Shown one piece after another: positions 8,684-16,948 of a stretch of 64,000 nt of DNA. Under the pieces are notes generated by a model. That model had not been told where the DNA came from. It worked only from the letters and a program-made list of their open reading frames with translations, and ran no database searches. Positions within the stretch are counted from its first letter, which is position 1. Each line of letters opens with the position of its first letter. Both the position numbers and the translations under genes were made by a program. This DNA is from Mesorhizobium sp. BR1-1-16 (GTDB lineage Bacteria > Pseudomonadota > Alphaproteobacteria > Rhizobiales > Kaistiaceae). The stretch is taken from assembly GCF_020165495.1 (NCBI RefSeq), contig NZ_JAIUIE010000011.1:103582-167581 (forward strand). Reading direction: 5' to 3'.

Positions 8684-10089
8684 CCAGCGCCGCGCCGCTC
8701 TGGACGCTGAGCGCCGCCGATCTGGCGGCCGGCTTCGCCGCCGGGGCATTCACCCCGGTCGATGCGCTCGAAGCCGTTCTGGCGCGAATGGACCTGGCCA
8801 ATCCGTCCCTCAATGCGGTGATCGCCATCGACCGCGATGGAGCGCTCGCCGCAGCCGAGCAATCGACGGCGCGCTGGCGGGCGGGGACGCCGCGCTCGCC
8901 GCTCGACGGCGTGCCGATCAGCATCAAGGACAATCTTTACCTGCAGGGCCTGCCGGCGACATGGGGCAGCCGCGCGCTCGCCGAGTTCGTGCCGGATCGC
9001 GACGAGCCGGCCGTGGCACGCCTGCGCTCCGCCGGCGCCGTGCTGTTTGGCAAGACGAACGTGCCTGAGCTCACGGTTCAGGGCTATACGAGCAATCTCC
9101 TCTTCGGCACGACCATCAATCCGCATGCGCCCGGCCGGACCCCCGGCGGCTCCACGGGCGGCGGCGCGGCTGCCGTGGCTGCCGGTATCGGCCCGATCGC
9201 CATCGGTACCGATGGCGGCGGCTCGCTGCGAAGGCCGGCGGCGCATTGCGGCCTCTTCGCCCTGAAGCCTTCCGTCGGCATGGTGCCGCGCCATGGCGGG
9301 TTTCCGGCGATCCTGTCGGATTTCGAGGTCATCGGCGCCGTGGCACGGACACCTGGCGACCTCGAACTGGTTCGCGGCATCCTCGAGGGCGTCGACGTCG
9401 AAGATCCGCGGTCGCTTGCCACGCTTGGCAGGCTGCCTTCATGGCCGAGCCCGCTTCGCGTCGCCTTCATGCCGGCGATCGGGAACAACCCGGTCGACCC
9501 CCGGATTGCGGCGGCGGTTGCAGGTTTCGCTGCCGATCTGGCGGCATCGGGTGCCGAAGTCGTCACGGTGGAGGAGCCTTTCGACTTTGCCGGCGCGGGC
9601 GCCGCATGGGCAACCGTGATGACGGCCGGCGTCAGCTGGTATCTCGCCAGCTTTCCTGACCGGCAGGAGGCCTTCGGGCCGAGCGTCCGGCAGATTGCGG
9701 CCGATGGGGCGAAGCGCTCCGCGCCCGAGCTTCTCGATGCGCTCGCTGCTGCGTCTGAAGTCCGCCGCGCTGCGGGTGCGTTCTTCAAGGATTTCGACAT
9801 CCTGGTCGCTCCGGCGACGGCGGCGCTCGCCTGGCCGGCCGATGAAGTCTATCCCCCGATCATCGCCGGACAGCCCGTCGGTCCGCGCGGCCATGCCGTT
9901 TTCACGGGCTGGATGAATGTCGCAGGCGTTCCGGCGGTGACGGTTCCCCTCGAACTCACCGAAGCGGAAGGCGGCATCGGCATCCAGCTCGTCGCGGCTC
10001 ACGGGCGCGATGCAGACCTCATCCAGATGCTTCGCACGCATCCGGCATTGCAACGCTTTTCGCCTGCTCCCATCGCCAAACTGGATTGA
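8680..10089 (+). CDS. Amidase signature family hydrolase
   Basis: This is a 469-aa amidase starting at the GTG at 8680, which overlaps the monooxygenase stop (GTGA). The Ser-cisSer-Lys triad is complete: Lys83 (ISIKDNLY), Ser158 (GGSTGGGAAAVAAG) and Ser182 (IGTDGGGSLRRPA). The family hydrolyses linear amides and ureides. Members AtzE and AtzF finish cyanurate degradation, and ureidomalonase performs the equivalent step after barbiturase. Directly behind a ring-opening hydrolase it most likely cuts the linear ureido or amide product, releasing ammonia or urea. Which product is not decided by the sequence. The next gene begins within six bases of its stop. Confidence 0.85.
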   Translation: MTSAAPLWTLSAADLAAGFAAGAFTPVDALEAVLARMDLANPSLNAVIAIDRDGALAAAEQSTARWRAGTPRSPLDGVPISIKDNLYLQGLPATWGSRALAEFVPDRDEPAVARLRSAGAVLFGKTNVPELTVQGYTSNLLFGTTINPHAPGRTPGGSTGGGAAAVAAGIGPIAIGTDGGGSLRRPAAHCGLFALKPSVGMVPRHGGFPAILSDFEVIGAVARTPGDLELVRGILEGVDVEDPRSLATLGRLPSWPSPLRVAFMPAIGNNPVDPRIAAAVAGFAADLAASGAEVVTVEEPFDFAGAGAAWATVMTAGVSWYLASFPDRQEAFGPSVRQIAADGAKRSAPELLDALAAASEVRRAAGAFFKDFDILVAPATAALAWPADEVYPPIIAGQPVGPRGHAVFTGWMNVAGVPAVTVPLELTEAEGGIGIQLVAAHGRDADLIQMLRTHPALQRFSPAPIAKLD

Positions 10090-10094
10090 TCGAC

Positions 10095-10850
10095 ATGACC
10101 GCCTCGTCTCAGCCATTCGCCGGCAAGATCGCCATCGTTACTGGAGCCGGCAGCGGCATCGGCCTTGCGACAGCGGCAGGCCTCGCAGCGGGCGGGGCGA
10201 CGGTAATCTGTGCCGACTGGCAGGGTGCCGAAGAAGCCGCCGCGTCGATCAGGTCGTCCGGAGGGACGGCCGAGGCGGCAGGGATCGACGTCCGCGACCC
10301 CGCCGCCTGGTCGGCGCTCGCCGCGGACGTGATGGCGCGTCATGGGCGCATTGACATCCTCGTCAACAATGCCGGCATAGCTGTTCCCGGCGACACGGTG
10401 ATCGACGTGAGCGAGGAGGTCTGGGACCGCATCCTCGACATCAATGCCAAGGGCGTCTGGCTCGGCATGCGGGCCGTGTTGCCGGCGATGGTCGAACAGA
10501 AATCCGGCAAGATCTGCAATGTCGCCTCGACGGCTGCCCATATCGGGCTTCGCAACGCGGCCGCCTACTGCGCCTCGAAGGGCGCGGTGCTCGCTCTGAC
10601 CCGGCAGGCCGGCGTCCAGTATGCGGCCGACAATGTCCAGATCAACTCCGTCTCCCCCGGTACGACGATGACGGGGATCCAGAAGGATATCACCGACGAG
10701 CAACGCGCGGCCTTTCTGCCGCTGACGCCGATCGGCCGTTTCGCGCAGTCGCCGGAAGTCGCCGCCGCAATCCTCTTCCTGTGCTCGGAGGGCTCGTCGT
10801 TCATCACCGGCGCCGATGTCAGCGTCGATGGCGGCATGGTCGCTCTCTAG
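10095..10850 (+). CDS. Classical short-chain dehydrogenase/reductase
   Basis: This is a 251-aa NAD(P)-dependent SDR. It shows the cofactor motif TGAGSGIG near the N-terminus, NNAGIA in the middle, and the catalytic Ser...Tyr-x-x-x-Lys set (VASTAAH and YCASKGAV). The C-terminal FITGADVSVDGGM is typical of the 3-oxoacyl-ACP-reductase-like group. It probably oxidises or reduces an alcohol or ketone intermediate of the surrounding pathway. The start is the ATG at 10095. A TTG at 10086 overlaps the amidase stop and is the alternative. Confidence 0.88.
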   Translation: MTASSQPFAGKIAIVTGAGSGIGLATAAGLAAGGATVICADWQGAEEAAASIRSSGGTAEAAGIDVRDPAAWSALAADVMARHGRIDILVNNAGIAVPGDTVIDVSEEVWDRILDINAKGVWLGMRAVLPAMVEQKSGKICNVASTAAHIGLRNAAAYCASKGAVLALTRQAGVQYAADNVQINSVSPGTTMTGIQKDITDEQRAAFLPLTPIGRFAQSPEVAAAILFLCSEGSSFITGADVSVDGGMVAL

Positions 10851-10861
10851 GAGGCGGGAAC

Positions 10862-11773
10862 GTGAAAGTCCTTCTGACAGGCGCGGCCGGCCTCATCGGC
10901 ATGGCGCTCCGACCGCTGCTGGCGGCGCGTGGCCATGAAGTCTTGCCGATCGACATCACCGATTTCGGGCGGGACGATCCGGAGCTCCGGCTTGTATGGC
11001 TCGACGATCGACCGGCGCTCGAGGCGCTCATTGCAGGGGCTGGCATCGAGGCCATCGTGCATTGCGGCGCCATCTCGGGTCCGATGCTGGCCAAGGGCGA
11101 GCCGCTGAAGCTCGTTTCGGCGAATATCGATGCGACGGCGCTGCTTCTGGAACTTGCGCGCCGTAACGCCATGCGCCGTTTCGTATTCTGCTCCTCGATC
11201 AGCGTCTATGGCAGTGTCGGCGACGGCTTGATCACCGAAACGACGCCGCTCCGTCCAACATCGATCTACGGCGCCACCAAGGTCGCCTGCGAGCAGCTCA
11301 TCCAGGGCTTCGCGGCCGAGTACGGGCTTGATGGCGTCAGCCTCAGGATCGCCCGTGTCTACGGTCCCTACCGGCGCGCCAATTGCTATCTCGGTTCTCT
11401 GATCCGGGATGCCGAGCGCGGCGAGGAAACCACGATCCCGTGCGATCCCGCATTCGCCTACCACTATGTCTATGTCGACGATGTCGCCGCGGCGATCGCG
11501 GCGGCGCTCGAAAGCAATGACCTGCCGCACCGGGAATACAATATCAGCGCCGGCGCGGCGCTCACCATGCCCGAGATTGTCGAGGCCGCCCGCATCGCGA
11601 TTCCGCAGCTGCGTGCGCAGCTTGTTCCAGGCCGGGACGATGTTCCCGACATCCAGCAGGCCTTCGATATCACGCGCGCCGCCGCGGACATCGGCTGGCG
11701 GCCGGATTTCGACATCGCCAGGGGCATCACCGCGTATCGAGACGCCATTCGAAGTGGCCGTGTGGCCCCGTGA
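10862..11773 (+). CDS. Extended SDR, NAD-dependent epimerase/dehydratase family
   Basis: This is a 303-aa extended short-chain dehydrogenase starting at the GTG at 10862, preceded by the strong site AGGAGGCGGGAAC. It has TGAAGLIG for NAD binding, SSISVYG and the catalytic YGATKVACEQ (YxxxK). The segment ARVYGPYRRANCYL and VYVDDVAAAIAAALE are typical of sugar-modifying members. It could be a sugar or sugar-acid dehydrogenase or epimerase. Its place between the ring-degrading genes and the kinase/SIS genes makes a role in sugar conversion plausible. I cannot name the substrate. Confidence 0.85.
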   Translation: MKVLLTGAAGLIGMALRPLLAARGHEVLPIDITDFGRDDPELRLVWLDDRPALEALIAGAGIEAIVHCGAISGPMLAKGEPLKLVSANIDATALLLELARRNAMRRFVFCSSISVYGSVGDGLITETTPLRPTSIYGATKVACEQLIQGFAAEYGLDGVSLRIARVYGPYRRANCYLGSLIRDAERGEETTIPCDPAFAYHYVYVDDVAAAIAAALESNDLPHREYNISAGAALTMPEIVEAARIAIPQLRAQLVPGRDDVPDIQQAFDITRAAADIGWRPDFDIARGITAYRDAIRSGRVAP

Positions 11774-11792
11774 GAAAAGAAAAGACCCTCCA

Positions 11793-12974
11793 ATGACCGA
11801 ACCGCTCACTCCCCTCCTGGCCGCTGACTCCATCCTCGACGCGGGCGCTCGGTCTCTCGTCGAGGCGCTGTTCCTGCGCGAACAGCAGCGCGTACGGGCG
11901 CTTCCGAGTGATGATCCGCTCAATCCGATCCGGCGTCGGCGCGTCGAGATTACCCGCACCGAGATTGCCGGCCAGCCCGAGACACTTGCGAAGACGCTGG
12001 ATACACAGGCCGCCGACGTCGCCGCGATCGCCCGTGACCTCGGTCGTGCGCCGCTCTCGCGCATCGTGATGACCGGATGCGGAGATTCCTGGGCCGTGAT
12101 GATGGGCGCGCGCCTTCTCATGGAGCAGTTGCTCGGCATTCCCTGCGAACCGATGCAGGCGCTCGACTTCGCTTACTACTTCAATCGCCCGATCGGTCCG
12201 GAGACGCTCGTCGTCACGTTGAGTTCGACCGGCACGACGCCTCGCACGGTCGAGGCGCTCATGATGGCCAAGGCGCTCGGCGCGCGCACCCTCGCCCTCA
12301 GCAACACTCCTGGCTCGGCGTTGATGGCGGAAGCCGAGTTCGCACTGCTCGTCCATGCCGAGCGCAAGGGCTGGCCCACCCAGGCCAGTACGGCGTCCAT
12401 GGGCCTCCTGATGGCATTTGCTATCGCACTCGGCCGCGAACGGGGACTGGCCGCGTCGGCTGTCGCGCCCTATGCCGCGGCGCTCGATCGGATCGCCGGG
12501 CAGATCGATGCGGCCATTCCCGCGACGGAGCCGACGATCGCCGAGATCGCGGCGCGCGAGGCGAGCGGCGGAATGTTCCTGTTCGCTGCCGGCGGGCCGA
12601 GCTACGCTTCAGCCTTCTTCGGCGCCGCCAAGGTCAAGGAGTGCACGCCTGACCACGCTCTGGCGATACCGCTCGAGGAGTTTCATCATTTTCACTCCCA
12701 GAAGAAGGGCGAGCCGCTGTTCCTGACGGCGCCCGCCGGTCCTTCGCGTCATCGGGCCCGCGACACGGCGGAGGAGGGGAGGAAGGCCGGCGGCACAATC
12801 TACGCAGTCGTCACCGAGAGCGATCCGCTGCTGTCGGACGTCGCCGATGCCGTGATTTCCCTTCCGGCGATTCCGGAGCCGCTGGCGCCGCTCGTCTACA
12901 CTGTTCCGGTTCAGCTCTTCGCCTATCATCTCGCCATGGCGAAGTTTGCCGCGGCGGAACGCGCGATGTCCTGA
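11793..12974 (+). CDS. SIS-domain protein, GlmS-isomerase/FrlB-like (first copy)
   Basis: This is a 393-aa protein with two SIS (sugar isomerase) phosphosugar-binding folds. The first has MTGCGDSWAVMMGARLL and LSSTGTTPRTVEALMMAKALG; the second has AAGGPSYASAFFGAAKVKE and LEEFHHFHSQ. The last resembles the Glu/His motif near the active site of GlmS and of the fructoselysine-6-phosphate deglycase FrlB. The family isomerises or deglycates amino-ketose 6-phosphates. A PfkB kinase gene starts six bases after its stop, an arrangement like frlB-frlD. A deglycase acting on a phosphorylated glycosyl-amine is a reasonable proposal but is not shown. A second kinase/SIS pair follows at 14795-16948. Confidence 0.82.
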   Translation: MTEPLTPLLAADSILDAGARSLVEALFLREQQRVRALPSDDPLNPIRRRRVEITRTEIAGQPETLAKTLDTQAADVAAIARDLGRAPLSRIVMTGCGDSWAVMMGARLLMEQLLGIPCEPMQALDFAYYFNRPIGPETLVVTLSSTGTTPRTVEALMMAKALGARTLALSNTPGSALMAEAEFALLVHAERKGWPTQASTASMGLLMAFAIALGRERGLAASAVAPYAAALDRIAGQIDAAIPATEPTIAEIAAREASGGMFLFAAGGPSYASAFFGAAKVKECTPDHALAIPLEEFHHFHSQKKGEPLFLTAPAGPSRHRARDTAEEGRKAGGTIYAVVTESDPLLSDVADAVISLPAIPEPLAPLVYTVPVQLFAYHLAMAKFAAAERAMS

Positions 12975-12979
12975 CGATC

Positions 12980-13912
12980 ATGGCGCCCCGGCTTCTCTGT
13001 CTCGGCAATCTGACGATCGATACCGTCGTTCTGCCCAATGGTGAGGAGCACTTCGACTGCATCGGCGGCGACGCACTCTATTCCGTGCTCGCCGCACGGC
13101 TCTTCGAAGAGGGAGCGCGGATGCTGGCGCCGATCGGCGACGACCTGCCCGCATCGACACTGGCCTTCATCGAGGCGGGCGGCTTCGCCGAGGCGCTTCC
13201 GAGGCGCGCTCGCCCCACCCTGCGGACCAGCGTCGTCTATAGCGGCCCCGATGATCGCCGCTGGACCTTTGCCTATGACGAGGCCGATTTCTTCGACCTC
13301 TCGCCCCGGCCTGAAGACATCCCCGCTGAAGCGCTCGGCGGCGACGCTGCGGTCCTCCTCGCCATGAGCCTCAAAGCCCAGGAAGACCTGGTGCCGTTCC
13401 TGCGGCGTGGCGGGACGCGGATGATCGCACTCGATCCGCAGCAGGACTATCTGCTTGGAAACGAAGTACGGCTGATGGCCCTCATTGGACAGCTCGACAT
13501 CTTCATGCCGAGCGCCATCGAGGCAAAGCGCCTGCTGGGGACCGAGGACTGGTCCAGCGCCGCCCGTCAGTTTGCGGCGCTTGGTCCGTCGATGGTGGTG
13601 ATCAAGCTCGGCGGCGAGGGGTGCCTGATCCATCACGCGCCATCCGGTCGCGACATCAGGATTGCTGCCGCTGCGTCGGATGTGGTGGACACCACTGGCG
13701 CCGGCGACAGTTTCTGCGGCGGCTTCATGGCTCGGCTCGTTCAGGCGCCCGACGATCTGGAAGGCGCGGGATGGGCCGGATCGCTGGCAGCCGCCGCCGC
13801 ACTGTCAGATTTTGGCGCGCGCGGGATCATGCGCGCCGAGGCGGGGACCGTTCGTGCCGCATGGCGCGACAAGCGCACTCCATCCGGTTCCGCGTCCACA
13901 CACCTCGCTTGA
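12980..13912 (+). CDS. PfkB-family carbohydrate kinase (first copy)
   Basis: This is a 310-aa ribokinase-like kinase. It has the N-terminal GNLTIDTVV and GGDALYSVLAA sugar-binding segment and the C-terminal TTGAGDSFCGGF motif, whose Asp is the catalytic base. It is homologous to the second kinase at 14795: compare GNLSIDDLV and GGNAMYAALGM. The family includes ribokinase, fructoselysine 6-kinase (FrlD) and the nucleoside kinase PsuK. Being tightly coupled to a SIS gene, it likely phosphorylates the imported sugar conjugate before C-N cleavage. The substrate is not identifiable. Confidence 0.87.
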   Translation: MAPRLLCLGNLTIDTVVLPNGEEHFDCIGGDALYSVLAARLFEEGARMLAPIGDDLPASTLAFIEAGGFAEALPRRARPTLRTSVVYSGPDDRRWTFAYDEADFFDLSPRPEDIPAEALGGDAAVLLAMSLKAQEDLVPFLRRGGTRMIALDPQQDYLLGNEVRLMALIGQLDIFMPSAIEAKRLLGTEDWSSAARQFAALGPSMVVIKLGGEGCLIHHAPSGRDIRIAAAASDVVDTTGAGDSFCGGFMARLVQAPDDLEGAGWAGSLAAAAALSDFGARGIMRAEAGTVRAAWRDKRTPSGSASTHLA

Positions 13913-13950
13913 AGAAATGCCTCTTTGATGACACCGTCGCAAAATTAAAC

Positions 13951-14000
13951 AGGTCAGACCTCTGATGTCAGTTGACAGGGGTGACGTCTGTTTGCATTCT
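13951..14000 (+). promoter_or_regulatory. Promoter and operator of the GntR/HutC regulator gene
   Basis: AGGTCAGACCT (13951-13961) is an inverted repeat with one central base, as expected for HutC-type operators. The overlapping GACCTCTGATGT (13957-13968) nearly repeats the element at 6324-6335. A TTGACA box at 13972-13977 and a -10-like CATTCT preceded by TG at 13995-14000 are 17 bases apart. The overlap of operator and promoter suggests autoregulation. Confidence 0.55.
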
Positions 14001-14024
14001 GAATTCAATTCAAGGGTGATCGCT

Positions 14025-14810
14025 TTGGACGATCTTCAAATCAGTCAGTTGTCGAGCAGGATCTGGAAGGCGGGGCTCCCGCGCGAGGATCTCGTCGCAC
14101 GTGTCTCGGCGGCGATCCGCGAACAGATCCAGGCCGGCGAACTTCAGCGTGGCACGCGGCTGAAGGGCGAGACGGAGCTTGCACGGCAGCTTGGTATCAG
14201 CCGGCCGACCTTGCGTGAGGCAACGCGGATGCTGGCTCAAGAAGGGCTGATCGAGATCAAGCATGGCGTCGGCACCTTCGTTGCCGAACACCTGCCGCAT
14301 GTGCGCGGCACGCTCGATGTGATGCGCTCGATGTCGGCCCTGATCCGGGCCGTCGGCGGCGAGCCGCGCGTCCGCGAACTGAAGATCGAGCTCACCGCGG
14401 CCAGCGACGCGATCGCCGAAGTGCTTGGACTTTCGCCGCGCGCGCCGATCGCGGAGATTTCGCGTGTTCGTCTGATCGACGATAGGCCGCTCGCGCTCGG
14501 CTATGAATATATCCCTCTCTTCGATGCCGAGCGTGAATACGCGCTGGTCGAGGGCTTCGATGGCGGCTCGATCTATGAATTCATGGCCAAGGGCCTCCGC
14601 CGGCAGCTGGTGCGGAGCGAGATGGCGGTCACCGCGGTCGCGGCCGGCAAGGCGCAGGCCGAGCGGCTGGAACTGAAGCCGCGGGCGCCGCTGCTGCTGA
14701 TGCGCGAAGTGCATTACGACGAGAGCGGCCAGCGCGTGCTCTATTCCGTCAACTACCACAATTCGGAAGTCGTCGACTTCAGCCTCATGCGCACATGGGT
14801 GTCGTCGTGA
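14025..14810 (+). CDS. GntR/HutC-family regulator with UTRA ligand domain
   Basis: This is a 261-aa transcription factor. The N-terminal winged helix contains TELARQLGISRPTLREATRML, and the C-terminal UTRA domain follows, with EISRVRLIDDRPLALGYEYIP and YSVNYHNSEVVDF. I favour the TTG at 14025 with AGGGTG six bases upstream, because the promoter at 13972-14000 would leave an ATG at 13965 outside the transcript. UTRA regulators often sense phosphorylated sugars or amino sugars; FrlR and NagR are examples. The gene sits between two kinase/SIS pairs, and its presumed operator is shared with the ring-opening hydrolase. It is thus the best candidate for the regulator of the island. It overlaps the second kinase gene. 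Confidence 0.85.
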   Translation: MDDLQISQLSSRIWKAGLPREDLVARVSAAIREQIQAGELQRGTRLKGETELARQLGISRPTLREATRMLAQEGLIEIKHGVGTFVAEHLPHVRGTLDVMRSMSALIRAVGGEPRVRELKIELTAASDAIAEVLGLSPRAPIAEISRVRLIDDRPLALGYEYIPLFDAEREYALVEGFDGGSIYEFMAKGLRRQLVRSEMAVTAVAAGKAQAERLELKPRAPLLLMREVHYDESGQRVLYSVNYHNSEVVDFSLMRTWVSS

Positions 14811-15718
14811 GCAGCGGTTACAGCGCGTTCGGCAACCTTTCGATCGACGATCTCGTCTTCGCGGACGGCACCACGAAGTGGCGCGTCCCCGGCGGCAACG
14901 CGATGTACGCAGCGCTCGGAATGGCAGTCTGGCAGGCCGAGGCTCACGTAATAGCCCCTTTCGGGTCCGACTATCCGATGGAGGGGCTCGACGTGAAGGT
15001 CGATGTCTCCCATTCCCCGCGCCTGCCGAACAGCCTGCGCAACTGGGGCCTCTATGAAGACGACGGCTCCCGGCACTTCATCTTCCGCTTCGCGACCCGC
15101 AACTGGGAAGCCTTCAGTCCGCGCGCGTCAGCCGTCGTGCCCGGCCTGCAGGTGGCGGCGCATCTCGCGCCGATGCCGTGGCCTGTCCAGGCGGAACTCC
15201 TGGCGACGCTCAGGGACTGCGGGACGCGGCTGATCTCGATCGACTTCGATGATCGCGATCTCGCCAATACCGGCCTTCCGCGGGTGACCGAGCTTTTGCG
15301 CGTCGTCGATCTGTTCCTGCCGAGCCGGCAGGACGCGGCTGCCATGTTTCCGGGCGCATCGCCTGTCGAGGCATTGCGCCGACTGCGCGAACTCGGCCCC
15401 GACGTACCGCTGATCGGCATCAAATGCGGCGCCGATGGCAGCATCGGGCATGCGGTCGGCAGCGCCGATCTGATCCGCGTGCCGGCGGTTCCGGTGGAAG
15501 TCCACGACGCAACGGGGGCCGGCGACACTTTCTGCGGCGGGGCGCTCGTCGGTTTCAGCATCGATGGGGAAGCCGTCGACGCGCTGCTGCACGGCGCCGT
15601 CTCGGCCTCCTTCTGCGTCGAGACATTGGGACCGGCGGGCCTCGCCGGAGCCACTCAAGAGATTGCCGAAGAACGGCTCGAGGCGCTGAGGCAGCGCGTG
15701 GAACTGCAGCCGATCTGA
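14795..15718 (+). CDS. PfkB-family carbohydrate kinase (second copy)
   Basis: This is a 307-aa ribokinase-fold enzyme with N-terminal FGNLSIDDLV, sugar-site VPGGNAMYAALGM and the catalytic DATGAGDTFCGGAL near residue 240. It overlaps the end of the GntR gene: the ATG at 14795 is used here, but the GTG at 14807, which forms a GTGA overlap with the regulator stop, is equally plausible. It pairs with the SIS gene that follows, mirroring the first pair in reverse gene order. The two kinases differ enough (GGD versus GGN in the sugar site) to suggest different substrates or steps. Confidence 0.86.
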   Translation: MGVVVSSGYSAFGNLSIDDLVFADGTTKWRVPGGNAMYAALGMAVWQAEAHVIAPFGSDYPMEGLDVKVDVSHSPRLPNSLRNWGLYEDDGSRHFIFRFATRNWEAFSPRASAVVPGLQVAAHLAPMPWPVQAELLATLRDCGTRLISIDFDDRDLANTGLPRVTELLRVVDLFLPSRQDAAAMFPGASPVEALRRLRELGPDVPLIGIKCGADGSIGHAVGSADLIRVPAVPVEVHDATGAGDTFCGGALVGFSIDGEAVDALLHGAVSASFCVETLGPAGLAGATQEIAEERLEALRQRVELQPI

Positions 15719-15790
15719 GCGAGGACGCTGGCTCCGGCCGGCAAGGAAACCGGCTTGGGCCGGGAACAAACGATCGACAAGGAGCAAGCG

Positions 15791-16948
15791 GTGCAAAACG
15801 AAAAGACGATCATGTTGCAGGAAATTGCGATGCAGCCCGCATTCGTCCGCGACAATATCGACGAGATGCTGACCTTCATGCGCGGCGTCGTGGCCGATCG
15901 CGAGCCGGGTACCCTCCTGCATGGCTTCATGATCGGTTGCGGTGACAGCTATTGCGCCGCGCTCGCCGCGCGCATGCACATGATGAAGATGACCGGACGT
16001 TTCATCGAGCCGGTCGAGGCGCTCGAGTTCTCGCGCTACCTGGTCAATGATCTTCCGCCGTCGAGCTTCGTGTTCGGCATCTCGAATTCGGGCACGGTCT
16101 CGCGCACGATCGAGGGTGTCCGGAGTGCGCGTGAGAAGGGGGCCTGGACCTTCGGCGTCACCGTCAGCGCCGACAACACGCTCGCGAAGACGGCCGAGAC
16201 GCTGATCAAGGTCAACGCGACGCCGAACATCAAGGAACAGCCGGATGGGACGCGCGTCGTCACCCCCGGAACGATCACCTATACGGCGAGCATGCTCGGC
16301 CTCTTCATTGCGGGCATCGCTGTCGGCGAGCGGCTCGGCCATCTCGACGCTGCGGCTGTCGACAAGCACATCGCCGAGTTGCACGCCCTCGCAGAGGCGA
16401 TGGCGGTGGCCGACAGCCATGTGAAGACGCTCGCCGAGTCCATCGCCGCGAGCTTCACGCCCGACAGGAAGACGGTCATCCTCGGCGGCGGGCCCAACTA
16501 TGCCACCGCCTATTTCGGCATGGCCAAGTGGTTCGAGGGGCTGACCCGTCCGTGCCACCCGTCCGAACTCGAGGAATGGGCGCACGAGCAGTATTTCTTC
16601 ACCGACGAGCAGACCGACACGATCATCATCCTGCCGCCGGGGGCCGGCCACAGCCGCGGCCTCGAGCAGGCGCAGGCCGCTCGTGACATGGGCTCGCGCG
16701 TCATCATCATCGGCGAGATCGGCGATGCCGAGGCCGAGGCGGCTTCGGACATCTATTTCGCGATGCCGAAGGTTCCCGAGACCCTGTCGCCGTTCCTCTA
16801 CAAGCTGCCGTTCGAATACCTTTCCTGCTTCATTGCCGACAAGCAGAACATTGCCTTCCTCGGCTTCGACAACCGCAAGCGCCAGGAAGTCAATTTCCGC
16901 CAGATCTTCAATTCGGCGCAGAAGAACGCAGCGGGGGCGGCTGCCTGA
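15791..16948 (+). CDS. SIS-domain protein, GlmS-isomerase/FrlB-like (second copy)
   Basis: This is a 385-aa double-SIS protein. The start chosen is the GTG at 15791, seven bases after AAGGAGC. The first SIS fold shows FMIGCGDSYCAALAARM and ISNSGTVSRTIEGVRSAREKG; the second shows ILGGGPNYATAYFGMAKWFEG, then SELEEWAHEQYF. The LEE(F/W)xH element is common to both SIS proteins of the cluster and resembles the active-site Glu/His of deglycases and GlmS. It overlaps the BtpA gene by one base (TGATG). The probable role is isomerisation or C-N cleavage of a phosphorylated sugar conjugate. The precise reaction is unknown. Confidence 0.82.
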   Translation: MQNEKTIMLQEIAMQPAFVRDNIDEMLTFMRGVVADREPGTLLHGFMIGCGDSYCAALAARMHMMKMTGRFIEPVEALEFSRYLVNDLPPSSFVFGISNSGTVSRTIEGVRSAREKGAWTFGVTVSADNTLAKTAETLIKVNATPNIKEQPDGTRVVTPGTITYTASMLGLFIAGIAVGERLGHLDAAAVDKHIAELHALAEAMAVADSHVKTLAESIAASFTPDRKTVILGGGPNYATAYFGMAKWFEGLTRPCHPSELEEWAHEQYFFTDEQTDTIIILPPGAGHSRGLEQAQAARDMGSRVIIIGEIGDAEAEAASDIYFAMPKVPETLSPFLYKLPFEYLSCFIADKQNIAFLGFDNRKRQEVNFRQIFNSAQKNAAGAAA

